A stretch of DNA of 64,000 bases from positions 1,116,001 through 1,180,000 of the forward strand of contig NZ_CP038799.1 in assembly GCF_012223425.1 (NCBI RefSeq), read 5' to 3'. Both the position numbers and the translations under genes were made by a program. Below the pieces are notes generated by a model. It was given only the letters and a program-made list of their open reading frames with translations. It was not told the origin of the DNA and made no database searches. This document shows positions 9,381 through 17,485 of this stretch, in pieces. Within the stretch, counting starts at the first letter, position 1. Every line of letters starts with the position of its first letter. This DNA is from Mycolicibacterium frederiksbergense. Its GTDB lineage: Bacteria > Actinomycetota > Actinomycetes > Mycobacteriales > Mycobacteriaceae.

Positions 9381-9791
9381 ATGACTGCAGACCTGACACC
9401 GGAAATCATCGAGCGTCTGAGATCCGACGACTACGGATGGCTGACCACCGTCGCGAAGTGCGGGCAACCGGTGCCCAAACTGGTGTGGTTCTTCTTCGAC
9501 GGCACCGACATCGTGGTGTACACCGAGCCCGGCGCGGCCAAGGTGCGCCATATCCGCAACCATCCACCCGTGAGCCTGAACCTGGACTCCGACGGCAACG
9601 GTGGCGGAATCATCGTGATCGGAGGTCCGGCGCGGGTGGACGCCGAGGGTGTCGATCTGCGCACGGACACGCCGTACTGGGCGAAGTACCAGGCGGCCTC
9701 CGATCAGTTCGGGCTGACCGACTCGATGGGCAACTTCAGCACCCGGCTGCGGATCACCATCGAGAAGGTGTGGACGACGCCCACCGAGTGA
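9381..9791 (+). CDS. PPOX-class split-barrel oxidoreductase (F420/FMN type)
   Basis: 136 residues with the split beta-barrel pattern of pyridoxamine-phosphate-oxidase-like proteins: GWLTTVAKCGQPVPKLVWFFFDG, then VVYTEPGAAKVRHIRNHPPV and GGIIVIGGPARV in succession (motif spans shortened here). In mycobacteria many such proteins use F420H2 or bind haem/biliverdin, so this could be an FDR-type reductase. ATG 9381 was preferred to the in-frame ATG 9351 because the latter lies inside the divergent nitroreductase gene and TACATT sits 7 bases before 9381. It ends 3 bases before the dnaE2 stop, on the opposite strand. Confidence 0.8.
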   Translation: MTADLTPEIIERLRSDDYGWLTTVAKCGQPVPKLVWFFFDGTDIVVYTEPGAAKVRHIRNHPPVSLNLDSDGNGGGIIVIGGPARVDAEGVDLRTDTPYWAKYQAASDQFGLTDSMGNFSTRLRITIEKVWTTPTE

Positions 9792-9794
9792 GCC

Positions 9795-12700
9795 TCACTG
9801 GAAGTCCCGCGACCGCGAGCGCACCTTCAGATCGATGGGGCTCATCCTGTCCGCGGCCACCGTCACCGCACCGGTGGCGTTCTGCACGATGCCCCGGATG
9901 ACCAGCGCCGACGCCGTCTGCGCCAGCTTGCGATGACGCGCCCACACCCCGCGGGAGCACATCACGTTCACCATGCCCGTCTCGTCTTCGAGGTTCATGA
10001 ACGTCACGCCCTGGGCTGTCGCGGGCCGCTGGCGGTGCGTCACCGCGCCCGCCACCAGCACGCGGGTGCCGTCGGGTACCGACAGCAGCTGATCGGCAGG
10101 CACGATCCCCATCTCGTCGAGCGTCTCGCGCAGGAACTGGGTGGGATAGCTGTCCGGGGACACCCCGGTGGCCCACACGTCGGCGGCGGCCAGTTCCAGC
10201 GCGCTCATCCCGGGCAGCGGCGGGATATGCGAGGACGACCCCACCCCCGGCAACCGGTCCGGCCGTTCGGCGGCGGCCGCCCCCGCCGCCCACAACCCTT
10301 CTCGGCGGGTGATCCCGAAACACCCGAGCGCACCCGCGGTGGCCAGCGCCTCGGTCTGCGAGACCGAAAGCTGCACTCTGGCCGTCAGATCCAGCAACGA
10401 CGTGAACGGGCCATTGGCCGTGCGCTCGTCGACGATCCGTTGTGCCAGCTCATCGCCGATGTGACGGACGCTGCCCATCCCCATCCGCACATCCAGGCCG
10501 CGGTTCTCACAGGTGGCGTGCGCCAGCCCGACGTTGACGTCCGGACCGTGTACCAGCACGCCGTGCCGGCGCGCATCGGCGACCAGCGACTGCGGTGAAT
10601 AGAAGCCCATCGGCTGGGCCCGCAGCAGCGCCGCGCAGAACACCGCCGGGTGGTGCAGCTTGAACCAGGACGAGTAGAACACCAGCGATGCGAAGCTCAG
10701 CGAATGGCTCTCCGGGAAACCGAAATTGGCGAACGCCTCCAGCTTCTCGTAGATCCGCTCGGCCACCGCCCCGGTGATGCCGTGGCGTTCCCGCATTCCG
10801 TCGTAGAACCGGTCGCGGAGCCGCCGCATCTTCTCGGTGGACCGTTTCGAGCCCATCGCCCGGCGCAGCTGGTCGGCCTCGGCCGGGCTGAAACCGGCGC
10901 AGTCCACCGCCAGCTGCATCAGCTGCTCCTGGAACAACGGCACACCGAGGGTCTTGCGCAGCGCCGGCTCCATCGACGGGTGGTCGTAGACGACCTTCTC
11001 TTCGCCGTTGCGCCGCTTGATATATGGGTGCACCGATCCGCCCTGGATAGGTCCGGGACGGATCAACGCGACCTCGACCACCAGGTCGTAGAACATCCGC
11101 GGCTTGAGCCGGGGCAGGGTCGCCATCTGCGCGCGGGATTCGACCTGGAACACCCCGACCGAGTCGGCACGTTGCAGCATCTCGTAGACGCCCGCTTCGG
11201 ACAGGTCCAGCCGGGACAGATCCACCTCGAGGCCCTTGTGTTCGCGCGCCAGGTCGATGGCATAGTGCAGGGCCGACAGCATGCCGAGACCGAGTAGATC
11301 GAACTTGACCAAACCGATTGCCGCACAGTCATCTTTGTCCCATTGCAGCACACTGCGGTTCTCCATGCGGGCCCATTCCACCGGGCAGACATCGGCGATC
11401 GGGCGATCACAGATCACCATGCCCCCGGAGTGGATACCCATGTGCCGGGGCAGGTTGGAGATCTGGGTGGCCAGGTCGACCACCTGTTCTGGGATGTCCT
11501 CGACATCGGGTGAGTCGGCCAGACCGTTCCACCGGCTGATCTGCTTGCTCCAGGCGTCCTGCTGCCCCTGCGAGAAGCCCAGCGCGCGGGCCATGTCCCG
11601 GACCGCGCTGCGCCCCCGGTAGGTGATGACGTTGGCGACCTGGGCAGCGTAGTCCCGGCCGTACTTGTCATAGACGTACTGGATGACGTTCTCGCGCAAG
11701 TCCGATTCGATATCGATGTCGATATCGGGTGGGCCGTCCCGCGCCGGTGACAGGAACCGCTCGAACAGCAACTCGTTGGCGATCGGATCGACGTTGGTGA
11801 CCTTGAGCGCGTAGCAGACCGCCGAATTGGCCGCCGAGCCACGGCCCTGGCACAGGATGTCGCGCTCCCGGCAGAACCGGGTGATGTCGTGCACCACCAG
11901 GAAGTAGCCCGGGAAGTCCAGCTTGTCGATGATGGCCAGTTCATGTTCGATCTGCGCGTACGCCTTGGGCGCCCGGTCCGGTGGGCCGTAGCGATCCCGG
12001 GCGCCGTCGCGCACCAGTTTGCGTAACCAGCTGGATTCGGTGTGCCCGTCCGGCACGTCGAACGGCGGGAGTTGCGGGGCGATCAGCGCCAGCCCGAACG
12101 CACACTGCTCACCCAGGTCTGCTGCCGCCGTGACGATTTCGGCACCGAACAGCCGGGCCATCTCCTCCCCCGACCGTAGATGCGCTCCGCCCAGCGGCGC
12201 CAGGTACCCGGCCGCGTCGTCCATCGAATTGCGGGCCCGGATGGCCGCCATCGCCATGGCCAGCCGACCCCGCGACGGCGCCGCGAAATGGGCGCCGGTG
12301 GTGGCGACCACGTTCAGGCCGAACCGTGGCGCCAGCGCGGCCAGAGCGGCATTACGTTCGTCATCGAGCGGGTGTCCGTGATGGGTGAGTTCGATGCTGA
12401 CCCGGCCGGCGCCGAACCTGTCCACCAGATCGGCCAGCGCCCGCTCGGCGGCCTCCGGTCCGCCATCTGTAAGTGCCTGTTGGACATGTCCTTTCCGGCA
12501 GCCGGTGAGGATGTGCCAATGCCCGCCGGCGGCCTCGGTCAGCGTGTCGAAGTCATACCGTGGCTTACCCTTCTCGCCACCGGCCAGGTGTGCCGCCGAG
12601 ATCTGGCGCGACAGCCGCCGGTAGCCCTCCGGGCCGCGGGCCAGCACCAGCAGATGCGGTCCGGGTGGGTCGGGCTGTTCGGTGCGCGGCACATTTCCCA

Positions 12701-13091
12701 GCGACAGTTCGGCACCGAACACGGTGGACATGTCGAGTTCGCGGGCGGCTTCGGCGAATCGCACCACTCCGTAGAGACCGTCGTGATCGGTCAGCGCGAT
12801 GGCCCGTAGGTCCAGCCGGGCCGCCTCCTCCACCAGTTCCTCCGGGGTGCTGGCACCGTCGAGGAAGCTGTAGGCCGAGTGCGCGTGCAGTTCGGCATAG
12901 GGCACCGACGAGCCGGAACGTTGCACCCCCTCGGCCTGGTAAGCGCCGCGCTTGCGGGACCAGGCGGGACTGTCCCCGCCGTCGCCGGGCGGCTCCAGCG
13001 GCAGGCCGGACCGGCGTGGCTTACCGCGCGGTCTGCTGTTGAGCACCCGCTCCATCTCGGTCCAGCTCGGCGGCCCGTTGTGCCAACCCAT
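9795..13091 (-). CDS. dnaE2: Error-prone DNA polymerase III alpha subunit DnaE2
   Basis: 1098 residues. The N-terminal PHP domain starts near residue 65 (AELHAHSAYSFLDG, then ALTDHDGLYG). The polymerase palm carries the acidic motif PDIDIDIESDLRE near 453-465, and finger and thumb segments (RGRSAVRDMARALGFS, MGIHSGGMVI, FPESHSLSFA) follow, then an OB-fold domain. It lacks the long C-terminal tau-binding part of DnaE1. DnaE2 performs damage-induced translesion synthesis with ImuA' and ImuB, which are about 9 kb away here. The gene has a LexA box inside its promoter and a leaderless-type start: TACACT, six bases, then ATG 13091. An insertion element ends 56 bases upstream of the start. Confidence 0.96.
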   Translation of the reverse strand: MGWHNGPPSWTEMERVLNSRPRGKPRRSGLPLEPPGDGGDSPAWSRKRGAYQAEGVQRSGSSVPYAELHAHSAYSFLDGASTPEELVEEAARLDLRAIALTDHDGLYGVVRFAEAARELDMSTVFGAELSLGNVPRTEQPDPPGPHLLVLARGPEGYRRLSRQISAAHLAGGEKGKPRYDFDTLTEAAGGHWHILTGCRKGHVQQALTDGGPEAAERALADLVDRFGAGRVSIELTHHGHPLDDERNAALAALAPRFGLNVVATTGAHFAAPSRGRLAMAMAAIRARNSMDDAAGYLAPLGGAHLRSGEEMARLFGAEIVTAAADLGEQCAFGLALIAPQLPPFDVPDGHTESSWLRKLVRDGARDRYGPPDRAPKAYAQIEHELAIIDKLDFPGYFLVVHDITRFCRERDILCQGRGSAANSAVCYALKVTNVDPIANELLFERFLSPARDGPPDIDIDIESDLRENVIQYVYDKYGRDYAAQVANVITYRGRSAVRDMARALGFSQGQQDAWSKQISRWNGLADSPDVEDIPEQVVDLATQISNLPRHMGIHSGGMVICDRPIADVCPVEWARMENRSVLQWDKDDCAAIGLVKFDLLGLGMLSALHYAIDLAREHKGLEVDLSRLDLSEAGVYEMLQRADSVGVFQVESRAQMATLPRLKPRMFYDLVVEVALIRPGPIQGGSVHPYIKRRNGEEKVVYDHPSMEPALRKTLGVPLFQEQLMQLAVDCAGFSPAEADQLRRAMGSKRSTEKMRRLRDRFYDGMRERHGITGAVAERIYEKLEAFANFGFPESHSLSFASLVFYSSWFKLHHPAVFCAALLRAQPMGFYSPQSLVADARRHGVLVHGPDVNVGLAHATCENRGLDVRMGMGSVRHIGDELAQRIVDERTANGPFTSLLDLTARVQLSVSQTEALATAGALGCFGITRREGLWAAGAAAAERPDRLPGVGSSSHIPPLPGMSALELAAADVWATGVSPDSYPTQFLRETLDEMGIVPADQLLSVPDGTRVLVAGAVTHRQRPATAQGVTFMNLEDETGMVNVMCSRGVWARHRKLAQTASALVIRGIVQNATGAVTVAADRMSPIDLKVRSRSRDFQ

Positions 13092-13097
13092 CGAGTC

Positions 13098-13128
13098 AGT
13101 GTATCGAACACGTGTTCGATATGTCCAA
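13098..13128 (-). promoter_or_regulatory. dnaE2 promoter: -35 TTGGAC, -10 TACACT
   Basis: On the minus strand TTGGAC (13128-13123) and TACACT (13103-13098) are separated by 19 bases, and six bases further on lies ATG 13091. The LexA box occupies most of the spacer, so LexA would exclude RNA polymerase. The target duplication of the insertion element ends 3 bases upstream of the -35, leaving this promoter intact. Confidence 0.65.
13104..13119. promoter_or_regulatory. LexA (SOS) box of dnaE2
   Basis: TCGAACACGTGTTCGA is a perfect 16-base palindrome matching the mycobacterial SOS box TCGAAC-N4-GTTCGA. It lies 12 bases upstream of the dnaE2 start codon. Confidence 0.93.
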
Positions 13129-13131
13129 TGT

Positions 13132-13146
13132 GGAATCGGACCGGGG
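13132..13146. repeat. Left copy of 15-bp target-site duplication
   Basis: GGAATCGGACCGGGG abuts the left end of the insertion element and is repeated exactly at 14573-14587 beyond its right end. An identical duplication supports transposition at this site that is recent enough not to have decayed. Confidence 0.88.
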
Positions 13147-13197
13147 TGTCATGTCTCAAGACATCGGTGACAGTTCTGCATCAGGACATCGGTGACA
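13147..13197 (+). repeat. Left terminal inverted repeat of the IS (51 bp)
   Basis: Matches the reverse complement of 14522-14572 at 49 of 51 positions. It contains two copies of ACATCGGTGACA (13161-13172 and 13186-13197). Confidence 0.88.
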
Positions 13198-13243
13198 CTT
13201 CGAGGGTTCTTGGTGGTGACACTTCTGCGCCGAGGCTGCGGGG

Positions 13244-14512
13244 GTGGCTGTTAATGAACCTATCGATCCTCGTGTCCGGTTGGCGATCTCACAGTGGCCT
13301 GATGACGCGCCGCGTGGGGCGGTCTCGACGTTCTGCGCCGAGCACGGCATCTCCCGAAAGTCGTTCTACGCGTTACGTCAGCGCGCGAAGACCGATGGGC
13401 AGGCCGAGGTGCTCGAACCCAAGTCTCGGCGGCCGAAGTCGAGTCCGTCGAAGTTAACTGAGGAGGTTAGGCAGCAGGCCGTGGCCGTGCGTGCCGCTCT
13501 GGAGGGCTCCGGCCGCGACCACGGACCGATCAGCGTGTACGACAAAATGCACGCGATGGGCCTGCCGCAGGTCCCTTCCATCGCAGCGTTGGCACGGATC
13601 TTCCGTGAGGCCGGTGTGGCTCGTCTTGAGCCCAAGAAGAAGCCCCGCTCGGCATGGCGACGGTTCGTCTACCCGGCCCCGAACGCGTGCTGGCAAGTCG
13701 ACGCCACCCAGTACGTGCTCACCGGTAGCCGCACGTGTGTGATCTTCCAACTCATCGACGACCACTCCCGCTACGCGGTGGCCTCCCATGTGGCGTGGAC
13801 AGAGACCGCCGAAGCGGCCATCGCAGTGTTTGACAAGGGCGTGGCAGCCTGTGGTGTTCCCCAACGGTTATTGTCGGACAACGGAATTGCGCTCAACCCC
13901 TCGCGGCGTGGCTACCTCGGCCGACTCGTCAAACACCTATCGCGACTAGGGGTTCAGGCGATCACCGGCAAGCCCGACAAGCCCACCACCCAGGGCAAGA
14001 ACGAACGCTTCCATCAGACCTTGTTCCGCTACCTCGACAAGCAGCCGCTTGCCAGCACGCTGGCCGAGTTGCAGGCCCAGGTCGACGCGTTCGACGACAT
14101 CTACAACACCGAACGTCCCCACCAAGGGCTGCCAGGACGCGTCACACCGCGCACGGCCTGGGAGGCAATCCCCAAAGCTGAACCACCGCGCCCCAGGCCC
14201 GACGCGCCGGTTCTTCCAGCGGTCACCACACCGCGCAGGTCTGCGCCCACCGACCTCCCCGCCGGCACCACCGTCGCAACCCTGACCAGCGCCGGCGCAT
14301 TCGTCCTCGCCGGAGTTCGCTATCAAGTCGACGGTGGGCGCGGTTTCGAACAGGTCTTGGTGGTCATCGACGGCGAGAAGATCACCGTGGCTGACCTGGA
14401 CGGCGAAGTCCTCATCGAACACACCCGACCCGCACCGGGGGTGAAGTACGTCGGCAACGGACGCCCCCGCGGTCCACGCCCCAAGAACGAGAAACCGTCA
14501 CCGATGTCCTGA
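13244..14512 (+). CDS. IS481-like DDE transposase
   Basis: 422 residues. An N-terminal helix-turn-helix (FCAEHGISRKSFYALRQRAK, about 30-50) is followed by a linker and an rve-type integrase core. Likely catalytic residues are Asp153 (CWQVDATQ), Asp212 (LLSDNGIAL) and Glu254 (QGKNERFH); YNTERPHQGLPGRVTPRTAW follows and is typical of IS481/IS3 transposases. A C-terminal beta-rich tail (about 345-422) may bind the terminal repeats. GTG 13244 was chosen as the first start in frame after the left end. The TGA stop at 14510-14512 lies inside the first right-hand copy of the terminal repeat, so the repeat encodes the last residues. Confidence 0.9.
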   Translation: MAVNEPIDPRVRLAISQWPDDAPRGAVSTFCAEHGISRKSFYALRQRAKTDGQAEVLEPKSRRPKSSPSKLTEEVRQQAVAVRAALEGSGRDHGPISVYDKMHAMGLPQVPSIAALARIFREAGVARLEPKKKPRSAWRRFVYPAPNACWQVDATQYVLTGSRTCVIFQLIDDHSRYAVASHVAWTETAEAAIAVFDKGVAACGVPQRLLSDNGIALNPSRRGYLGRLVKHLSRLGVQAITGKPDKPTTQGKNERFHQTLFRYLDKQPLASTLAELQAQVDAFDDIYNTERPHQGLPGRVTPRTAWEAIPKAEPPRPRPDAPVLPAVTTPRRSAPTDLPAGTTVATLTSAGAFVLAGVRYQVDGGRGFEQVLVVIDGEKITVADLDGEVLIEHTRPAPGVKYVGNGRPRGPRPKNEKPSPMS

Positions 14513-14521
14513 GACATCAAC

Positions 14522-14572
14522 TGTCACCGATGTCCTGATGCAGAACTGTCACCGATGTCCTGAGACATCACA
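14522..14572 (-). repeat. Right terminal inverted repeat of the IS (51 bp)
   Basis: Inverted partner of 13147-13197. A third, internal copy of the same motif lies just inside it, around 14497-14519. Confidence 0.88.
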
Positions 14573-14587
14573 GGAATCGGACCGGGG
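14573..14587. repeat. Right copy of 15-bp target-site duplication
   Basis: Exact repeat of 13132-13146 immediately after the right end of the insertion element. Confidence 0.88.
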
Positions 14588-14640
14588 TCAGCCGAGTACG
14601 GGCCGGAAAGTCCGTCCGGTTACTTGTCGGAACCCTCTTC

Positions 14641-14646
14641 TAGAAT
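14641..14646 (+). promoter_or_regulatory. -10 hexamer TAGAAT for leaderless DUF222/HNH gene
   Basis: TAGAAT is followed by six bases and ATG 14653. No ribosome site precedes the ATG, so the message is probably leaderless. Confidence 0.55.
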
Positions 14647-14652
14647 CGTGGT

Positions 14653-15966
14653 ATGCCGCCGCCGACAACACCTTTCGCCGCACACACACCTCGGGTGTCG
14701 CGGTTGGAGGTGTTGTTCGAGGAGATGGCGGAGTTGACCGGGAAGCGCAATGCGATCGACGGCCGGTTGGTGGAGATCGTCGCCGAGATCGACGGCAGAG
14801 GCACCGATGACGGGAACTCGTTGTGGGGTGCCACCGGATGCCGGTCTATCGAGGCATTAGTGGCATGGAAGACGGGGGTCAGCCCGCGCCGGGCCGAGAC
14901 CATGGTCGCCGTCGCCCATCGCATCGACGAACTTCCCCGCTGCACCCAAGGCTTGCAGGAAGGGCGGGTCTCACTCGATCAGATCGGGGTCATCGCCGAA
15001 CAGGGTGGCCAGGGCTGCGACGAGCACTACGCGGAATTGGTGAAGGTCGCCACCGTCGTCCAGCTGCGGACCGCGGTCAAGCAGGAACCCCGCCCCGAAC
15101 CGGAACCCAAGCCCGAACCCAAGCGCACGATCACCAAGGTCGAAGGTGAAGAGTCCACGACGTGGCGGATCACCCTGCCGAAGGTGGAGGCCGCGAAGTT
15201 CGAGGCCGGCCTGCAGTCCCACCGCGACAAGCTGGTCGCGGATTGGAAACGCGATCACGACAAGGCCGACAGTATCGACCCCGAGGACGGCTGGGCCCGC
15301 GACGGCGACGCCGAAACCACGGTTCCTGCGCAGGCGCCCCCGTTCCCGGACGGGGTGGACGCGTTCATAAGCCTCGTCGAGGCCGGTTGGGACACCGACG
15401 CGCAGCGGCGCCCGCACGGCCAGCACACCACCGTCGTCATGCACCTCGATATCGAGAAACGGGTCGCGGCCCTGCATCTGGGACCAGCGCTGTCCGACGA
15501 GGACCGCCGGTATCTGCTCTGCGATGCCACCTGCGAGGTGTGGTTCGAACGCAGTGGCCGCCCGATCGGGGTGGGCCGGGCCACCCGCACCATCAACCGC
15601 CGGCTCCGCCGCGCCCTGGAGCACCGCGACCAGACCTGTGTCGTTCCGGGTTGCGGCGCCACCCGTGGCTTGCACGCCCATCACCTGGTGCACTGGGAAA
15701 ACGGCGGCCCCACCGAACTGTCCAACCTGGTCCTGCTCTGCCCTTTCCACCACCGCCTGCACCACAAAGGCGTCATCACCCTGACCGGGCCCGCCGACAA
15801 ACTGAAAGTCACCGACGAAGACGGCGAAATACTCACCGACGCGTCACTGGCCCGCCCACCCACCACACCCCCACCGGATGTACCACCATGCCCCGGACCA
15901 AAAGGGGAACGCGCGCAATGGTGGTGGTACACGCCCTACGAACCACCGCCGCCAAAACCCAACTAG
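14653..15966 (+). CDS. DUF222/HNH endonuclease-domain protein (13E12-repeat family)
   Basis: 437 residues. The N-terminal DUF222 domain (about 10-300) is interrupted by a charged Pro/Glu/Lys linker (about 140-162). The C-terminal HNH nuclease domain (about 330-375) shows CVVPGC, HAHHLVHWENGG, LSNLVLLCPFHH and HLH-like metal ligands. A Pro-rich tail ends the protein. This family is highly multiplied in mycobacteria and linked to REP13E12 repeats; its role (nuclease, perhaps homing or mobility) is not settled. The gene lies between the insertion element and the permease gene and looks intact. Confidence 0.87.
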   Translation: MPPPTTPFAAHTPRVSRLEVLFEEMAELTGKRNAIDGRLVEIVAEIDGRGTDDGNSLWGATGCRSIEALVAWKTGVSPRRAETMVAVAHRIDELPRCTQGLQEGRVSLDQIGVIAEQGGQGCDEHYAELVKVATVVQLRTAVKQEPRPEPEPKPEPKRTITKVEGEESTTWRITLPKVEAAKFEAGLQSHRDKLVADWKRDHDKADSIDPEDGWARDGDAETTVPAQAPPFPDGVDAFISLVEAGWDTDAQRRPHGQHTTVVMHLDIEKRVAALHLGPALSDEDRRYLLCDATCEVWFERSGRPIGVGRATRTINRRLRRALEHRDQTCVVPGCGATRGLHAHHLVHWENGGPTELSNLVLLCPFHHRLHHKGVITLTGPADKLKVTDEDGEILTDASLARPPTTPPPDVPPCPGPKGERAQWWWYTPYEPPPPKPN

Positions 15967-15973
15967 CGCTCGG

Positions 15974-17485
15974 CTATTCCTTCAACGCCGGGGTGTCGCG
16001 CCGCAACGTCTGGCCGGTGAAGAAGTCCGGTCGCTGCGCGCGCATCACCAGCATCAGTACCGCGCCCAGCGCGAGGATGCCGAACCCGATGAAGAACACC
16101 AGGCCGATACCGCCGATCTCGGCACCGCTGCCGTTCTCCGGGTTCATGCTCTCGACGATCGAGATGACGAAGACGGCCGCCAGTATCAACCCGCCCACGA
16201 GCGGAAACAGGAACTTGAACACGATGTTGTGGACATTGGCGAACAGCTCCCTGCGGAAGAACCAGACACAGGCGAACGCGGTGATCCCGTAGTACCAGCA
16301 GATCATGATGCCCAGGGCGGCAATGGTGTCCCAGAGCGCGTTGTCGGACAGCAGCGTCACCACGGTATAGAACCCACCGGTGACCACGCCGGCGACAACG
16401 GTGGAATAGACCGGCGTCAGGAAGCGCGGGCTCACTTCGGCGAAGCGGGTGGGAAACGCCTTGTAGGCCCCCATCGCGAGCATGGCCCTCGCCGCAGGCA
16501 GGAAGGTGGTCTGCAGGCTGGCCACCGACGAGGCGAACACCGCCAGATACAGCAGCGGCCCGAACCAGTGCCCCAGCACCGGGTCGGCCAGCGCACCGAA
16601 CACGTTCTCCGAGTTCTCCGGATTGCCCAGCCCCAGCCCCTCTTCGCCGACACCGGCGTACATCATCACCGCGACGGCGATCAACAGATAGGTGATCAGA
16701 ATCGATGTCACACAGAGCAACCCGGCCCGGCCCGGCACCTTGGTCGGATCCTTGGACTCCTCGCCCAGGGTCAGACAGGTGTCCCAGCCCCAGAACGCGA
16801 AGATGGAACCGGTCAGACCGATGGCGAACACCGCCATCGTCAGCCCGGTGAACGGATTGAACCAGTCCAGGTCGAAACTCAGCCCGGCCGGCGCATCCCC
16901 GCGCCCCACATGGACGAACGCCGTGATGGCGAATGCCATCAGCACCACCAGCTGGAAAGCCACCAGCACGTACTGCACCCGCTCGCTGGTGGTGATGCCC
17001 CGGCTGGCGATCAACGTGGCCAGCGCGATGAATACCAGTGTGGTGATGATGTTGACGAGTTTGTTGCCCGCCAGATCGGCGATGCCGGGTTGGTTGATGA
17101 CCCGGGCGATGAGCAGATAGAAGAACTCGACGGCGATGGCGGCCAGGTTGGACAGCACGATGATCGAAGCGACCACCATGCCCCAGCCGCACATCCAGCC
17201 GACGTAGGGTCCGAATGCCTTGGTGGACCACGTGAACGACGCCCCGCAGTCCGGGGTGCGGGAGTTGAGTTCTCGATAGGCGTAGGCGGTGAGGAACATC
17301 GGGATGAAACCGGCGATGAAGATCGCCGGCATCTTCAACCCGACTGCCGCGACGATCACGCCGATACTGGCGGTCAGCGTGTAGCCCGGTGCCACACAGG
17401 AGATCCCGAGCATGGCCCCCGACAGTGTGCCGACCTTGCCTTCGGCCAGGCCCTTGGAGACAGTGCCGGCATCCTGCGCAGTCAT
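15974..17485 (-). CDS. APC-superfamily amino-acid permease
   Basis: 503 residues and about 12 hydrophobic helices. The N-terminus KVGTLSGAMLGISCVAPGYT carries the substrate-binding unwound helix 1 typical of APC amino-acid/polyamine transporters. IFAFWGWDTCLTLGEESKDP is the conserved helix 6 region. The start ATG overlaps the Usp gene stop by 4 bases (ATGA), so the pair is an operon and the cytosolic Usp protein may regulate or stabilise the transporter. The substrate cannot be read from the sequence. Confidence 0.87.
   Translation of the reverse strand: MTAQDAGTVSKGLAEGKVGTLSGAMLGISCVAPGYTLTASIGVIVAAVGLKMPAIFIAGFIPMFLTAYAYRELNSRTPDCGASFTWSTKAFGPYVGWMCGWGMVVASIIVLSNLAAIAVEFFYLLIARVINQPGIADLAGNKLVNIITTLVFIALATLIASRGITTSERVQYVLVAFQLVVLMAFAITAFVHVGRGDAPAGLSFDLDWFNPFTGLTMAVFAIGLTGSIFAFWGWDTCLTLGEESKDPTKVPGRAGLLCVTSILITYLLIAVAVMMYAGVGEEGLGLGNPENSENVFGALADPVLGHWFGPLLYLAVFASSVASLQTTFLPAARAMLAMGAYKAFPTRFAEVSPRFLTPVYSTVVAGVVTGGFYTVVTLLSDNALWDTIAALGIMICWYYGITAFACVWFFRRELFANVHNIVFKFLFPLVGGLILAAVFVISIVESMNPENGSGAEIGGIGLVFFIGFGILALGAVLMLVMRAQRPDFFTGQTLRRDTPALKE

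Larger units (their letters stand above)
13147..14572 (+). mobile_element. IS481-like insertion sequence, 1426 bp, intact
   Basis: The element begins TGT and ends ACA. Its ends form a 51-bp inverted repeat with two mismatches, and it is flanked by a 15-bp direct repeat. It carries one DDE transposase gene. Each end contains several copies of ACATCGGTGACA (two left, three right), the likely transposase-binding sites. The reading frame, ends and duplication are all intact, so the copy may be active. The family is assigned from the TGT/ACA ends, single-ORF transposase and duplication length; a named IS was not identified. Confidence 0.9.

Noticed and set aside
13147..14572. Insertion element as disruption of a gene or of dnaE2 regulation
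   Set aside because: Both neighbours are full length with intact promoters, and the 15-bp repeat lies in intergenic sequence.
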